From: Pedobacter segetis
GTDB lineage: Bacteria; Bacteroidota; Bacteroidia; Sphingobacteriales; Sphingobacteriaceae
Direction: 5' to 3'
Assembly: GCF_016623585.1 (NCBI RefSeq)
Contig: NZ_JAEHFY010000011.1
Coordinates: 1 to 64,000 of the forward strand
Length of the DNA: 64,000 bases
Both the position numbers and the translations under genes were made by a program. Numbering within the stretch: position 1 is the first letter of the stretch; every line of letters begins with the position of its first letter. Below are positions 1 to 7,721 of this stretch, in pieces. The notes beneath the pieces are model-generated. The model was not told where the DNA came from and ran no database searches. It was given only the letters and a program-made list of their open reading frames with translations.

Positions 1-77
1 ATACTCTGGTCAGTTTCTAACGGAATGACTGGCCAGTTTAAATCGGAATAGGGTGGTCAACTTCATCGGAATCTCCA
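1..77. mobile_element. Right end of an IS21-family insertion sequence (partial)
   Basis: Three imperfect tandem copies of a 19-20 base unit of the form TGGYCARTTT...CGGAAT lie at 7-26, 30-49 and 54-72, so the period is 23-24 bases. Multiple terminal repeats of this sort, followed by a terminal CA, are typical of IS21-family ends. A CA occurs at 76-77, and from 78 onward an interrupted coding frame resumes. The transposase genes (istA/istB) would lie to the left, outside the window. The exact boundary is inferred; a target duplication cannot be tested without the other end. Confidence 0.65.
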
Positions 78-389
78 GATATTGGGCTGATAAGAAAAGG
101 ACAGGATGTACGCTTTAATATTGATGCCTTCAATTACAACCAGTGGGGCTTTGTTACGGGCAAAGTGATGGATATTTCTGATGATATTTTAATGGCGGAT
201 AAACAACCCGTTTTTAAAGTAAAATGCAGTTTAGACCAAGGATTTTTAAAACTAAAAAATGGCTATAAAGGGAAACTAAAAAAAGGGATGACATTCAATG
301 CAAGGTTTATGGTTACAGAAAGAAGTTTATACCAACTGCTTTATGATAAGGTAGATGATTGGGTAAACCCTAATTTGGCAAGTAATTGA
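78..389 (+). pseudogene. HlyD-family membrane fusion protein, 3' remnant cut by the insertion
   Basis: The frame reads in without a start from the presumed insertion-sequence boundary and continues to a stop at 389, about 103 codons. The peptide (DIGLIRKGQDVRFNIDAFNY, then NQWGFVTGKV and later GMTFNARFMVTERSLYQLL) has the layout of the C-terminal beta-barrel and tail of a HlyD-type adaptor, the periplasmic partner of type I and bacteriocin ABC exporters. A GTG at 165 could start only a 74-residue fragment with no membrane anchor. An in-frame stop at 39-41 inside the insertion-sequence end separates it from anything upstream. It sits just before a C39-peptidase ABC exporter, its expected partner. 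Function is probably lost unless the rest of the gene is intact elsewhere. Confidence 0.7.
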
Positions 390-439
390 ATTACAAGGAT
401 TTTATCATTTTGGTCCGCCGTCATGTCAAGGATACGAGA

Positions 440-461
440 CCTGTCCGATTGTACAGGCGGG
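440..461. repeat. Dispersed hairpin repeat, CCTGYCCG-loop-CAGGCGGG type
   Basis: The sequence reads CCTGTCCG, a short loop, then ACAGGCGGG. Two further copies of the same pattern lie at 7840-7862 and 7914-7934, all in intergenic DNA. Confidence 0.5.
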
Positions 462-520
462 CATCTCATATATAGGTTTCCGTTCAATATGGCTGCTTTG
501 CAAATTGGATATGCGAATGA

Positions 521-545
521 GATGCTGAAATAAATTCAGCATGAC
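521..545. repeat. Palindromic intergenic repeat, copy 1
   Basis: An 8-base inverted repeat ATGCTGAA/TTCAGCAT (522-529 and 535-542) lies inside a 25-base block. The whole block is exactly the reverse complement of 56507-56531, and CAAATTGGAT lies beside both copies. This is a dispersed REP-like element rather than a terminator, because no T-run follows. Confidence 0.65.
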
Positions 546-784
546 GATGGCCAAGAGCCGTATCGTGTTGGAGGATGATGAAACATTTCATTTAAACCAA
601 TATGAAATGACATTAAGTTTTAGGGCTTACCAACAGTATGATTAGGTGCCGCCCTGAGTGGAGACGAAAGGGGGTAAGATGGGCTGTATGCTTCCACTTC
701 GCTCAGCATGGCAAACGCGGCAAAGCATGAACAAACTCTAAACCTTAAACCATCAACCATTTGCCCCAAAACCTCCACAAAAAA

Positions 785-2947
785 ATGAGCATCAAGATAA
801 AACAAAGAGACATTACCGATTGTGGTGCGGCTTGTTTGGCATCCATCGCCTCGCATTATAAACTGAAATTACCCGTTGCCCGCATCCGCCAAATGGCAGG
901 TACGGATAAAAAAGGAACCAATGTTTTGGGTATGATTGAGGCTGCCCAAAAACTGGGTTTTGAGGCAAAAGGCGTAAAAGGTCCGTTCGAAAGTTTGTTT
1001 AAAATTCCTTTGCCAGCCATTGCCCATGTAGTTGTAAAAGAGGTTTTACAACATTATGTGGTAATTTATAAAGTTACCAAGCAATACGTAGAACTTATGG
1101 ATCCTGCGGATGGGCAGATCCACAAAAAAAGCCATGAAGAATTTAAAATGGAATGGACAGGCGTATTGATTCTTTTATTGCCAGATGATGGTTTTAAAAT
1201 GGGTAACGAGAAAGTCTCCATTAATGCCCGGTTTTGGAGTTTGATCAAACCGCACAGATCCATTTTGTTGCAAGCTATTTTTGGTGCGGTGGTTTACACC
1301 GTTTTAGGTTTGTCAACCTCTATTTTTGTTCAGAAAATTGTGGATTTTGTATTGGTAGATGGTAATAGAAACCTGTTGAACCTGATGGGTTGTGTGATGG
1401 TGGTTTTGTTGTTAGTACAATTATTTATTGGTACCGCAAAAACCATTCTTACCATCCGTACAGGGCAAATGATAGATGCAAACCTCATTTTGGGTTATTA
1501 TAAGCACCTTTTAAAACTTCCGCAACAGTTTTTTGATACCATGCGGGTGGGCGAAATTATATCTAGGATTAATGATGCCGTAAAGATAAGGGCTTTTTTA
1601 AACGATGTGAGCATCAACTTTTTGCTCAACATTTTTATCCTGTTTTTTTCCTTCGCCTTGATGTTTACCTATTATTGGAAACTTGCCCTGGTTTTAATCG
1701 TGGTGATTCCTTTATATGCTTTGGTTTATTGGATCATCAACAAGCTCAATAAAAAAGTACAAAGAAAATTGATGGAAGATAGTGCAGAGTTGGAATCGCA
1801 ATTGGTTGAGAGTTTGAACTCGATGAGTACTATTAAAAGATTTGGATTAGAGGAATTTGCTAACGATAAAACAGAGACGCGTTTTATCAAATTGTTAGGT
1901 ACCGTTTATACCTCTAGTATGAATGCTGTTTTCGCCGGTACTTCATCGGAGTTTATATCCCGTATCATTACCATTATTTTACTATGGGTTGGCGCAGGTT
2001 TCGTTTTGGATAATGAGATAACGCCCGGCGAATTATTATCTTTTTATGCTTTAGTGGGCTATTTTACCAGCCCCGTTGCAGGGTTGATCGGTATGAACAA
2101 AACAGTGCAAGATGCGGTAATCGCTGCGGATAGGTTGTTCGAGATTTTGGATCTGGAGCAAGAAAAATCAGAAAACCAAATTGATTTAATGGTTGAAGAT
2201 GTGGGGGACATACAGTTCAAGAATGTTTCTTTTAGGTATGGAACCAGGGTTCAGGTTTTCGATGATTTGAATTTGAATATCGCTAAGGGAAAATTCACAG
2301 CGATAGTTGGAGAAAGTGGATCTGGTAAAACAACTTTAATGTCTTTACTACAAAATATTTATCTGATTCAGAATGGTAAAATTACCATTGGCGAATATGA
2401 TATCAGATACCTCAAAAATAATTCATTAAGAAAGTTAGTGTCTGTAGTTCCTCAAAAAATTGACTTATTTGCTGGAAATGTGATTGAAAATATTGCCGTT
2501 GGAGATGAAGAACCCGACATGAAAAAAATTATAGAGATTTGTAGTCAATTAGGAATCATCGAATTTATTGAAAGTTTGCCTAAAAGTTTTGAGACATATT
2601 TAGGAGAAAATGGCGCAACATTATCTGGCGGACAAAGACAACGGATTGCTATTGCAAGGGCATTATATCGTAACCCAGAGATTTTGATTTTAGACGAAGC
2701 CACATCATCATCATTGGATTCTAAATCAGAACAATACGTTCAAGAGGCGATTAATTATTTAAAAGAATCCAACAAAACAATCATCGTAATTGCCCATAGA
2801 TTAAGTACGGTTTATCATGCCGATAAAATTATTGTTTTGGATAAGGGAAAAGTAATGGAACAAGGAAACCACCATGAGTTGATGATGAAGGAATCTTACT
2901 ATTACAATTTATGGAAAGATGCTTTCCCGTCTTTAGAAAGTTTATGA
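785..2947 (+). CDS. C39-peptidase-containing ABC exporter (bacteriocin/GG-leader peptide type)
   Basis: A 720-residue inner-membrane exporter that should cut double-glycine leader peptides and export the product. The N-terminal peptidase C39 domain (about 1-130) shows the triad C13 (in DCGAACL), H90 and D106; the 77- and 16-residue spacings match the family. The transmembrane domain covers about 145-420. The ATPase domain has Walker A GESGSGKTT (K515), signature LSGGQRQR, Walker B ILILDEA and the H-loop AHRLST. I chose ATG 785 rather than TTG 761 because family members begin only a few residues before the catalytic Cys motif. It is preceded by a broken HlyD remnant and followed by a GG-leader peptide gene, whose product is its likely substrate. 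Length is normal for the family and no defect is seen. Confidence 0.92.
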   Translation: MSIKIKQRDITDCGAACLASIASHYKLKLPVARIRQMAGTDKKGTNVLGMIEAAQKLGFEAKGVKGPFESLFKIPLPAIAHVVVKEVLQHYVVIYKVTKQYVELMDPADGQIHKKSHEEFKMEWTGVLILLLPDDGFKMGNEKVSINARFWSLIKPHRSILLQAIFGAVVYTVLGLSTSIFVQKIVDFVLVDGNRNLLNLMGCVMVVLLLVQLFIGTAKTILTIRTGQMIDANLILGYYKHLLKLPQQFFDTMRVGEIISRINDAVKIRAFLNDVSINFLLNIFILFFSFALMFTYYWKLALVLIVVIPLYALVYWIINKLNKKVQRKLMEDSAELESQLVESLNSMSTIKRFGLEEFANDKTETRFIKLLGTVYTSSMNAVFAGTSSEFISRIITIILLWVGAGFVLDNEITPGELLSFYALVGYFTSPVAGLIGMNKTVQDAVIAADRLFEILDLEQEKSENQIDLMVEDVGDIQFKNVSFRYGTRVQVFDDLNLNIAKGKFTAIVGESGSGKTTLMSLLQNIYLIQNGKITIGEYDIRYLKNNSLRKLVSVVPQKIDLFAGNVIENIAVGDEEPDMKKIIEICSQLGIIEFIESLPKSFETYLGENGATLSGGQRQRIAIARALYRNPEILILDEATSSSLDSKSEQYVQEAINYLKESNKTIIVIAHRLSTVYHADKIIVLDKGKVMEQGNHHELMMKESYYYNLWKDAFPSLESL

Positions 2948-2951
2948 AAAA

Positions 2952-2983
2952 CGGTAAGTTTAAGTTACCGCTTTAGTTTTTTT
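2952..2983 (+). terminator. Possible rho-independent terminator after the C39 exporter
   Basis: A 6-base-pair stem CGGTAA/TTACCG (2952-2957 and 2965-2970) is followed by a T-rich run at 2977-2983. The stem is short, so some read-through into the peptide gene is possible. Confidence 0.45.
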
Positions 2984-3006
2984 GTTAAACTATATTTATT
3001 ACTGTG

Positions 3007-3037
3007 TTTGGCCAACATAAAAAAGGGAACAACTTTG
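3007..3037 (+). promoter_or_regulatory. Candidate Bacteroidota-type promoter of the leader-peptide gene
   Basis: TTTG at 3007-3010 is followed after 19 bases by CAACTTTG at 3030-3037. This is one mismatch from the TAnnTTTG box, at the usual spacing of the Bacteroidota -33/-7 promoter. It lies about 50 bases before the chosen ATG at 3090, so the peptide can be transcribed on its own. Confidence 0.45.
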
Positions 3038-3089
3038 CCCTACCAAAGTGGTAATAGAAAGAAACTTAAAAAACTTAAATGTTAAAGAA

Positions 3090-3296
3090 ATGAAAAATTT
3101 AGAATTGGAAAGTTTTGGTTTAGTAGAGATGAACCATGATGAAAAATTATCTTTATTTGGAGGTCAAGATCCAGCATCAGACTATCTTGGAGGTAAAGTA
3201 ATCGATTGGCTTGTTGATGGATTATGGTGGGTGGCTAATAAAAATGCTGATTTAGAAGTTACAAGTAAACAAGGCTGGAAATATGAACATTTTTAA
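3090..3296 (+). CDS. Small double-glycine leader peptide, candidate bacteriocin-like product
   Basis: A 68-residue peptide. The first 25 residues form a classic leader (FGLVEMNHDEKLSLFGG): a hydrophobic/acidic pattern ending in Gly-Gly, where a C39 peptidase cuts. The predicted mature part of about 43 residues begins QDPASDYLGG, contains a WLVDGLWWVA hydrophobic patch with four Trp overall, and ends in a charged tail. There is no Cys, so a lanthipeptide or disulfide-bonded class is unlikely. ATG 3090 fits the leader; a longer GTG start at 3048 would add an untypical N-terminus. It sits directly behind its probable exporter and before a CPBP-type membrane protein that could give immunity. Antimicrobial activity is inference; it could equally be a signalling peptide. 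Confidence 0.75.
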   Translation: MKNLELESFGLVEMNHDEKLSLFGGQDPASDYLGGKVIDWLVDGLWWVANKNADLEVTSKQGWKYEHF

Positions 3297-3310
3297 ATAA
3301 AAAATTAATT

Positions 3311-3349
3311 AAGGATTAGGGCATCTAATCCTTTCTTATAAATTTTTTG
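3311..3349 (+). terminator. Hairpin between peptide gene and CPBP gene (attenuator-like)
   Basis: A perfect 8-base-pair stem AAGGATTA/TAATCCTT (3311-3318 and 3326-3333) with a 7-base loop. A T-run follows after about ten bases (3343-3348). It lies between two same-strand genes and could lower expression of the downstream gene relative to the peptide. Confidence 0.5.
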
Positions 3350-3856
3350 ATGGAGTTTCAAAAAAAACATAAATCTTTTTTAGCATCACTATATTTTATT
3401 TTGATGGCTTTATTAGTATCTAAAGCGATAGATTATTTGTTAAATGAAATATTTATTCATTTGGTAAGTAATTATAGTTTGGTGAAAGGAGGTTTTAAAC
3501 CTAATTTTAAAAATATAAATCAAATTGTTAAGGCTGTATTCAAAGTCATTATATTTATACCATTAATAGAAACGGCTCTTTTTCAATATTTTATTATCAA
3601 TCTTTTAAAAACTTCAGAAAGATTCGAAAAAAATGAAGTATTAATAATTATAATTTCTGCTTTTTTATTTGCACTTTCTCATTACTACAGTATTTATTAT
3701 ATCATTATCACATTTTTTGCAGGATGTATCCTCGCATATTCTTTTCTTGCATCTAAAAATTTTAAGATTAAACCTTTTTGGTTGGTATTTACGATTCATG
3801 CCTTGTTTAATCTCATTAGTTTTTTAGTAGAATTTTATCAGTATAGATATTCATGA
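3350..3856 (+). CDS. CPBP-family intramembrane protease-like protein (putative immunity protein)
   Basis: A 168-residue integral membrane protein with several hydrophobic helices. CPBP (Abi/CAAX-type) motifs are recognisable: motif 1 region PLIETALFQ, motif 2 FALSHY (F-x3-H) and motif 3 HALFNL (H-x3-N). Motif 1 is ET-x3-Q instead of the usual EE-x3-R, so one glutamate and the arginine are replaced; catalytic activity is uncertain. Members of this family act as self-immunity proteins beside many double-glycine bacteriocins, which fits this position. ATG 3350 is preferred to the overlapping TTG at 3347. It is more AT-rich than the housekeeping genes that follow. Confidence 0.65.
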   Translation: MEFQKKHKSFLASLYFILMALLVSKAIDYLLNEIFIHLVSNYSLVKGGFKPNFKNINQIVKAVFKVIIFIPLIETALFQYFIINLLKTSERFEKNEVLIIIISAFLFALSHYYSIYYIIITFFAGCILAYSFLASKNFKIKPFWLVFTIHALFNLISFLVEFYQYRYS

Positions 3857-4014
3857 AATAAAATTTCTAAAAAATATGTACCAAGTAATAATCTCAAATT
3901 ATACGATTTAAAGGTTCTATGTATTTTATTTTAAAGATTCAATTTCATTAAAACACCAACATGGTAAACAAACTCAGCTTGTTTATATAGAAGTTTTATC
4001 TTTTTGCTTCAACC

Positions 4015-5640
4015 CTATTTCCTCAACTCTACCAAGGCCTTCTCCACAAAATCATCATCCTTGTTAAGCACCCTATAAAAACCTTCCTCATCAAAATAAT
4101 ACCTCGCTAACAAAGCTTTCATTTGGCTATCAATTAAAGGTTTAGAAAGCTGTGTTTCATTAAGTTTATAATCCACTTTATTAAAAGTACAGAAATTTAA
4201 AAAACCTTGATATTCTTTATCGCTGATTTTATATTTGATAGTAAAATCTGCTGCGTTAACAAATTGTTTTGGATTTATATGATTGATTAAAACATCATAA
4301 ACATATTTGGTGATCAATCCTTTCTCATTTATTTTTTGATAGAAAGTACTGTACTTACTGGTGTCTAAAGGAATAAAAATATCTGGCATAATGCCACCTC
4401 CACCGTAAACTACCCTACCTTTTGCGGTTTTAAACTTTTGTTTTGGCAAAAAAGTACTATCGGTTAAGGCACTATCTAAAGAAGTATAATCGCCATGCTC
4501 AAACCTTTTATTTATTTCGTCTTTATAAACATCTTTTCCTTTGGTATATGATTTTTGGATAGATCTGCCAGATGTGGTATAATACCTGGCAATGGTCAAA
4601 TTCATGGCCGATCCATCGTCAAAGCCAAATTGTTCTTGCACCAAGCCTTTGCCAAAAGAGCGCCTCCCTATTATTGTTGCCCTATCTAGATCTTGCAAGG
4701 CACCGGTTAATATCTCACTTGCCGATGCCGTTCCTTCATCTATCAAAACCGCCAAATTTCCTTTCTCAAACAAGCCATCTTTTGTAGAGGTATAATCTGT
4801 TCGGGGTTCATGCAAGCCCTTGGTATAAACGATCAACTTGCCATCTGGTAAAAACTGATCGGCCAATGCAGTTGCTGCGTTCAAATAGCCGCCGCCGTTT
4901 CCCCTTAAATCTAAAATCAGGCTTTTCATGCCGTTTTTCATCAATCGATCCAGGGCATCAGAAAAATCTTCTTCGGTGTTTGCACCAAACCTGCTAATTT
5001 TAATAAAACCTGTTTCTTTATCGATCAAAAAAGCAACATCAATACTGCTTACTACAATTTTATCCCTTGTAATATCAAAAAATAAAGGCTTGGGGCTGCC
5101 CTTGCGCTTTACCGTTACCTTTACGTTACTGCCGCTTTTTCCGCGTAGGCTATTCACTATGTTCTCGCTCAGTAATTTTTTGTCGGCCAGATTTTTATCG
5201 TTAACGGCGGTAATCTTATCTCCTTTTAACAGGCCAGCTTTAAACGAAGGCCCGTTTTCCCTTACGTGTGTAACAAAAAGCGTGTCGTTTAAAATGTAAT
5301 ACTCGATCCCGATCCCATCAAAGTTGCCTTCTAAACTCTCGTTCTGGTTTTTTGCTTGTACTGGTGGTAAATAAACCGTGTGAGGATCTAAACTATTTAA
5401 AATGTCATTAATGGCCAATTCTTGTAGCGAATCGGTATTAACAGAATCTACATAATTGTTCTTGATTACCTTCAATATGCGATCTAGTTTTTCTTTGGGC
5501 TGTAAAGAAATAGAAGGGAAGATCTTTAGCTCTCCATCGTTCTTTTTTTGCTGATAGGTTGCGCCCAAGATCATCCCGATTAAAACGGTAATGACAATAA
5601 TTAAGGTGTTTCGAAGGGTGTTTTTGGGAAATCCGAACAT
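4015..5640 (-). CDS. C-terminal processing protease, S41 family
   Basis: A 541-residue periplasmic serine protease tethered by one N-terminal helix (TLIIVITVLIGMILGA). A PDZ domain lies at roughly 85-180 and the tail-specific protease domain follows. The Ser/Lys dyad is visible: S306 in GTASASEIL and K331 in RRSFGKGLVQ, with Q335 four residues on, matching the 25-residue and 4-residue spacings known for the family. Such proteases trim or degrade envelope proteins from the C-terminus. It is convergent with the CPBP gene and stands alone, with no clear promoter box. The annotation is secure at family level; substrates are unknown. Confidence 0.95.
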   Translation of the reverse strand: MFGFPKNTLRNTLIIVITVLIGMILGATYQQKKNDGELKIFPSISLQPKEKLDRILKVIKNNYVDSVNTDSLQELAINDILNSLDPHTVYLPPVQAKNQNESLEGNFDGIGIEYYILNDTLFVTHVRENGPSFKAGLLKGDKITAVNDKNLADKKLLSENIVNSLRGKSGSNVKVTVKRKGSPKPLFFDITRDKIVVSSIDVAFLIDKETGFIKISRFGANTEEDFSDALDRLMKNGMKSLILDLRGNGGGYLNAATALADQFLPDGKLIVYTKGLHEPRTDYTSTKDGLFEKGNLAVLIDEGTASASEILTGALQDLDRATIIGRRSFGKGLVQEQFGFDDGSAMNLTIARYYTTSGRSIQKSYTKGKDVYKDEINKRFEHGDYTSLDSALTDSTFLPKQKFKTAKGRVVYGGGGIMPDIFIPLDTSKYSTFYQKINEKGLITKYVYDVLINHINPKQFVNAADFTIKYKISDKEYQGFLNFCTFNKVDYKLNETQLSKPLIDSQMKALLARYYFDEEGFYRVLNKDDDFVEKALVELRK

Positions 5641-5927
5641 TCAGCGCAAAATAACTAATTAATTGGCTCTTTTTTAGATGTTTTTATAATGTAACACTTA
5701 AAATATCTTTTTATTATTAACTTGATACAGCTGAGTTTAACTAATTGCTATTTCAAAATTTTTTAAGAGCGTTAAAGGTAGGAGTGTTAAAACGCCCTAA
5801 TTCTTTTTAATAAAACTACTCATAAAACCATCTTATTAAAAACGCGATAGGTTTTAAATTTTTATATTGAACTAATTATTTCTTTTTGAAATAGTATTTT
5901 CTCAATTTTACTTCTCGATCTTAAGCC

Positions 5928-6320
5928 ATGAAAAAATATAAGCCAGATAATTACAATGCGCTATCGCCCTATTTAATTGTTGATGATGCCCAAAAATTGG
6001 TAAGTCAATTAAAAACAATTTTTGATTGTGTAGAGTTAAGAAGGATGGATAGGGAGAATGGGAAAATTGCCCATTTAGAGTTAAAGTTTGAAGATTCTGT
6101 TTTAATGGTTAGCGATAGTTTAGAGGGCTATCCTGCATATAAAACCATGTTGCACATTTACGTTGCCGATGTTTTTGAGACTTTTGATAAAGCTATAAGA
6201 AACGGATGTAAGGCTATAGAAAAACCTGTTAATAAAAAGGGCGATCCTGATACAAGGGGTGCTTTTTATGATCTAGCAGGTAATTATTGGGCAATCGGCA
6301 CCCAAACACATCCATCCTAA
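5928..6320 (+). CDS. VOC-superfamily (glyoxalase/PhnB-like) protein
   Basis: A 130-residue cytoplasmic protein with the paired beta-alpha-beta fold pattern of vicinal-oxygen-chelate proteins: LSPYLIVDDAQKL, then ENGKIAHLELKFEDSVLMVSD, then YVADVFETFDKAIRNGCKAI, ending FYDLAGNYWAIGTQ. The PhnB-like subgroup shows the same DPxGNxWxI-type ending. The substrate cannot be read from the sequence. It ends 11 bases before the murQ start, so the two are probably cotranscribed. Many such proteins are loosely named bleomycin resistance or glyoxalase; neither activity is supported here. Confidence 0.82.
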   Translation: MKKYKPDNYNALSPYLIVDDAQKLVSQLKTIFDCVELRRMDRENGKIAHLELKFEDSVLMVSDSLEGYPAYKTMLHIYVADVFETFDKAIRNGCKAIEKPVNKKGDPDTRGAFYDLAGNYWAIGTQTHPS

Positions 6321-6331
6321 AAATTAAAAAA

Positions 6332-7150
6332 ATGGTAAAACAAACCACAGAGCAAGATTCTAATTATGATGATTTAGAAAATAAATCGGTACATGAAATC
6401 TTAAACGATATTAACAAAGAAGACCAATCGGTTGCAAAATCGGTAGAGAAAGTGCTGCCAAAAATAGAAGCTTTGGTAAATGCAGCCATAGAGAAAATGG
6501 CAAGTGGGGGCAGGTTGTTTTATATTGGGGCGGGCACAAGTGGAAGGTTGGGCGTGGTTGATGCCTCTGAATGCCCACCAACTTTTGGTGTCCCGTTTGA
6601 TTGGGTAGTGGGGATCATTGCCGGTGGCGATAGTGCCATTAGAAAGGCCGTAGAATTTGCCGAAGATGATGATCAGCAAGCTTGGAAAGATCTACAGCAG
6701 TTTAACGTAAACCCAAACGATGTTTTGATCGGCATTGCAGCCTCTGGCAGAACGCCCTACGTAATTGGCGGCCTAAAAAAAGCGAATGAACTTGGGCTGA
6801 TAACAGGTTGCGTTGTTTGCAATGCAGATAGCCAGGTAGCGGCAACCGCAAAGTTCCCGATAGAGGTTATTGTTGGGCCAGAATATGTTACGGGATCTAC
6901 GAGGATGAAAGCCGGTACCGCCCAAAAATTGGTTTTGAACATGATCAGTACCTCCGTAATGATAAAATTGGGGAAAGTGAAGGGAAATAAAATGGTTGAT
7001 ATGCAATTAACCAACCACAAATTAGTTAATAGAGGAACTAATATGGTAATGGAAGAGACCGGTTTAGAGAAAGAAAAAGCCGCAGAGCTATTACAAAAAT
7101 ATGGAAGCGTTAGAAAAGCGGTGGAAGCTTTTTTGGCAACATTACAATAA
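6332..7150 (+). CDS. murQ: N-acetylmuramic acid 6-phosphate etherase
   Basis: A 272-residue cytoplasmic SIS-domain enzyme that cleaves the lactyl ether of MurNAc-6-phosphate to GlcNAc-6-phosphate in cell-wall recycling. Family marks are YIGAGTSGRLGVVDASECPP, with E80 matching the catalytic Glu of E. coli MurQ, then GIAASGRTPYV and the GPEYVTGSTRMKAGTA block. A small helical C-terminal region follows (KAAELLQKYGSVRKAV). ATG 6332 is preferred over an overlapping upstream start at 6287, which would run into the VOC gene. Length is slightly under the usual 300, with the shortening at the N-terminus. No kinase (AnmK/MurK) is seen nearby. Confidence 0.95.
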   Translation: MVKQTTEQDSNYDDLENKSVHEILNDINKEDQSVAKSVEKVLPKIEALVNAAIEKMASGGRLFYIGAGTSGRLGVVDASECPPTFGVPFDWVVGIIAGGDSAIRKAVEFAEDDDQQAWKDLQQFNVNPNDVLIGIAASGRTPYVIGGLKKANELGLITGCVVCNADSQVAATAKFPIEVIVGPEYVTGSTRMKAGTAQKLVLNMISTSVMIKLGKVKGNKMVDMQLTNHKLVNRGTNMVMEETGLEKEKAAELLQKYGSVRKAVEAFLATLQ

Positions 7151-7154
7151 ATTT

Positions 7155-7721
7155 ATGCATGAAATAGAGCCTTACTATAAATGGAGAGACGATTATATTG
7201 CCGCAGAAGACGACCGCTCTCCATTTTACAATACAGAATACAACGAGTTTGGTTACGATAAGCAAATCTATAACTATCTGATACACCCACAATGGGATTT
7301 TTTTGGCTCCAACACCCTATATGTCAAAATCTTGTTTGTTGATTATGAACTCTCTTATGCCATTATTGAGCTTATCGGCGAATGGAACGATGCCATTGAC
7401 AATGATATTATGTTGCTGAAAAGGGAGATTTTAGAATCCATCGTTCATGAAGGGATCGATAAATTTATTCTGATCGGTGAAAACGTTTTGAACTTTCATT
7501 CATCTGACGATTGTTACTATGAAGAATGGTTCCAAGAAATTGAAGACGGTTGGATCGCCGGGATCAACTTTAGGGAACACGTTATCGATGAGTTTAAATC
7601 TAACAATATCGATTATTATATCAATTTTGGTGGTGAGCTGGACGAAATGAACTGGCGACAATTAAAGCCTTTACAGCTCTATCAAAAGGTAGAAAGTTTA
7701 TTGGTTAAAAGATTGGGGTAA
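7155..7721 (+). CDS. Conserved-looking hypothetical protein downstream of murQ
   Basis: A 188-residue soluble, acidic protein with no signal peptide or membrane segment. It begins MHEIEPYYKWRDDYIAAEDD and is rich in Tyr, Trp, Asp and Glu; a central part (LYVKILFVDYELSYAIIELI) looks like a core beta-alpha unit. I do not recognise a family with confidence, although proteins of this look occur in many Bacteroidota genomes. ATG 7155 lies 4 bases after the murQ stop, so translational coupling is likely. A longer start at 7101 would overlap murQ by 50 bases. A role linked to cell-wall recycling is only positional inference. Confidence 0.65.
   Translation: MHEIEPYYKWRDDYIAAEDDRSPFYNTEYNEFGYDKQIYNYLIHPQWDFFGSNTLYVKILFVDYELSYAIIELIGEWNDAIDNDIMLLKREILESIVHEGIDKFILIGENVLNFHSSDDCYYEEWFQEIEDGWIAGINFREHVIDEFKSNNIDYYINFGGELDEMNWRQLKPLQLYQKVESLLVKRLG

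Larger units (their letters stand above)
390..784. other. Intergenic stretch made largely of dispersed repeat-like sequence
   Basis: No convincing gene. It contains a CCTGTCCG...ACAGGCGGG hairpin motif (440-461), a palindrome around ATGCTGAA/TTCAGCAT (521-545), and a segment near 690-712 reading like the same class of extragenic repeat (TTCCACTTCGCTCAGCATGG). Related copies occur at 7.8 kb and 56.5 kb. Confidence 0.5.

Noticed and set aside
165-389. Independent small gene starting at GTG 165
   Set aside because: The frame is continuous upstream with HlyD-like sequence back to the insertion-sequence end, so it is a remnant rather than a separate gene.
620-856. 78-codon minus-strand frame
   Set aside because: Runs through repeat sequence and overlaps the start of the C39 exporter gene on the other strand.
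4572-5299. Several plus-strand frames opposite the S41 protease
   Set aside because: Antisense shadows of a well-supported gene.
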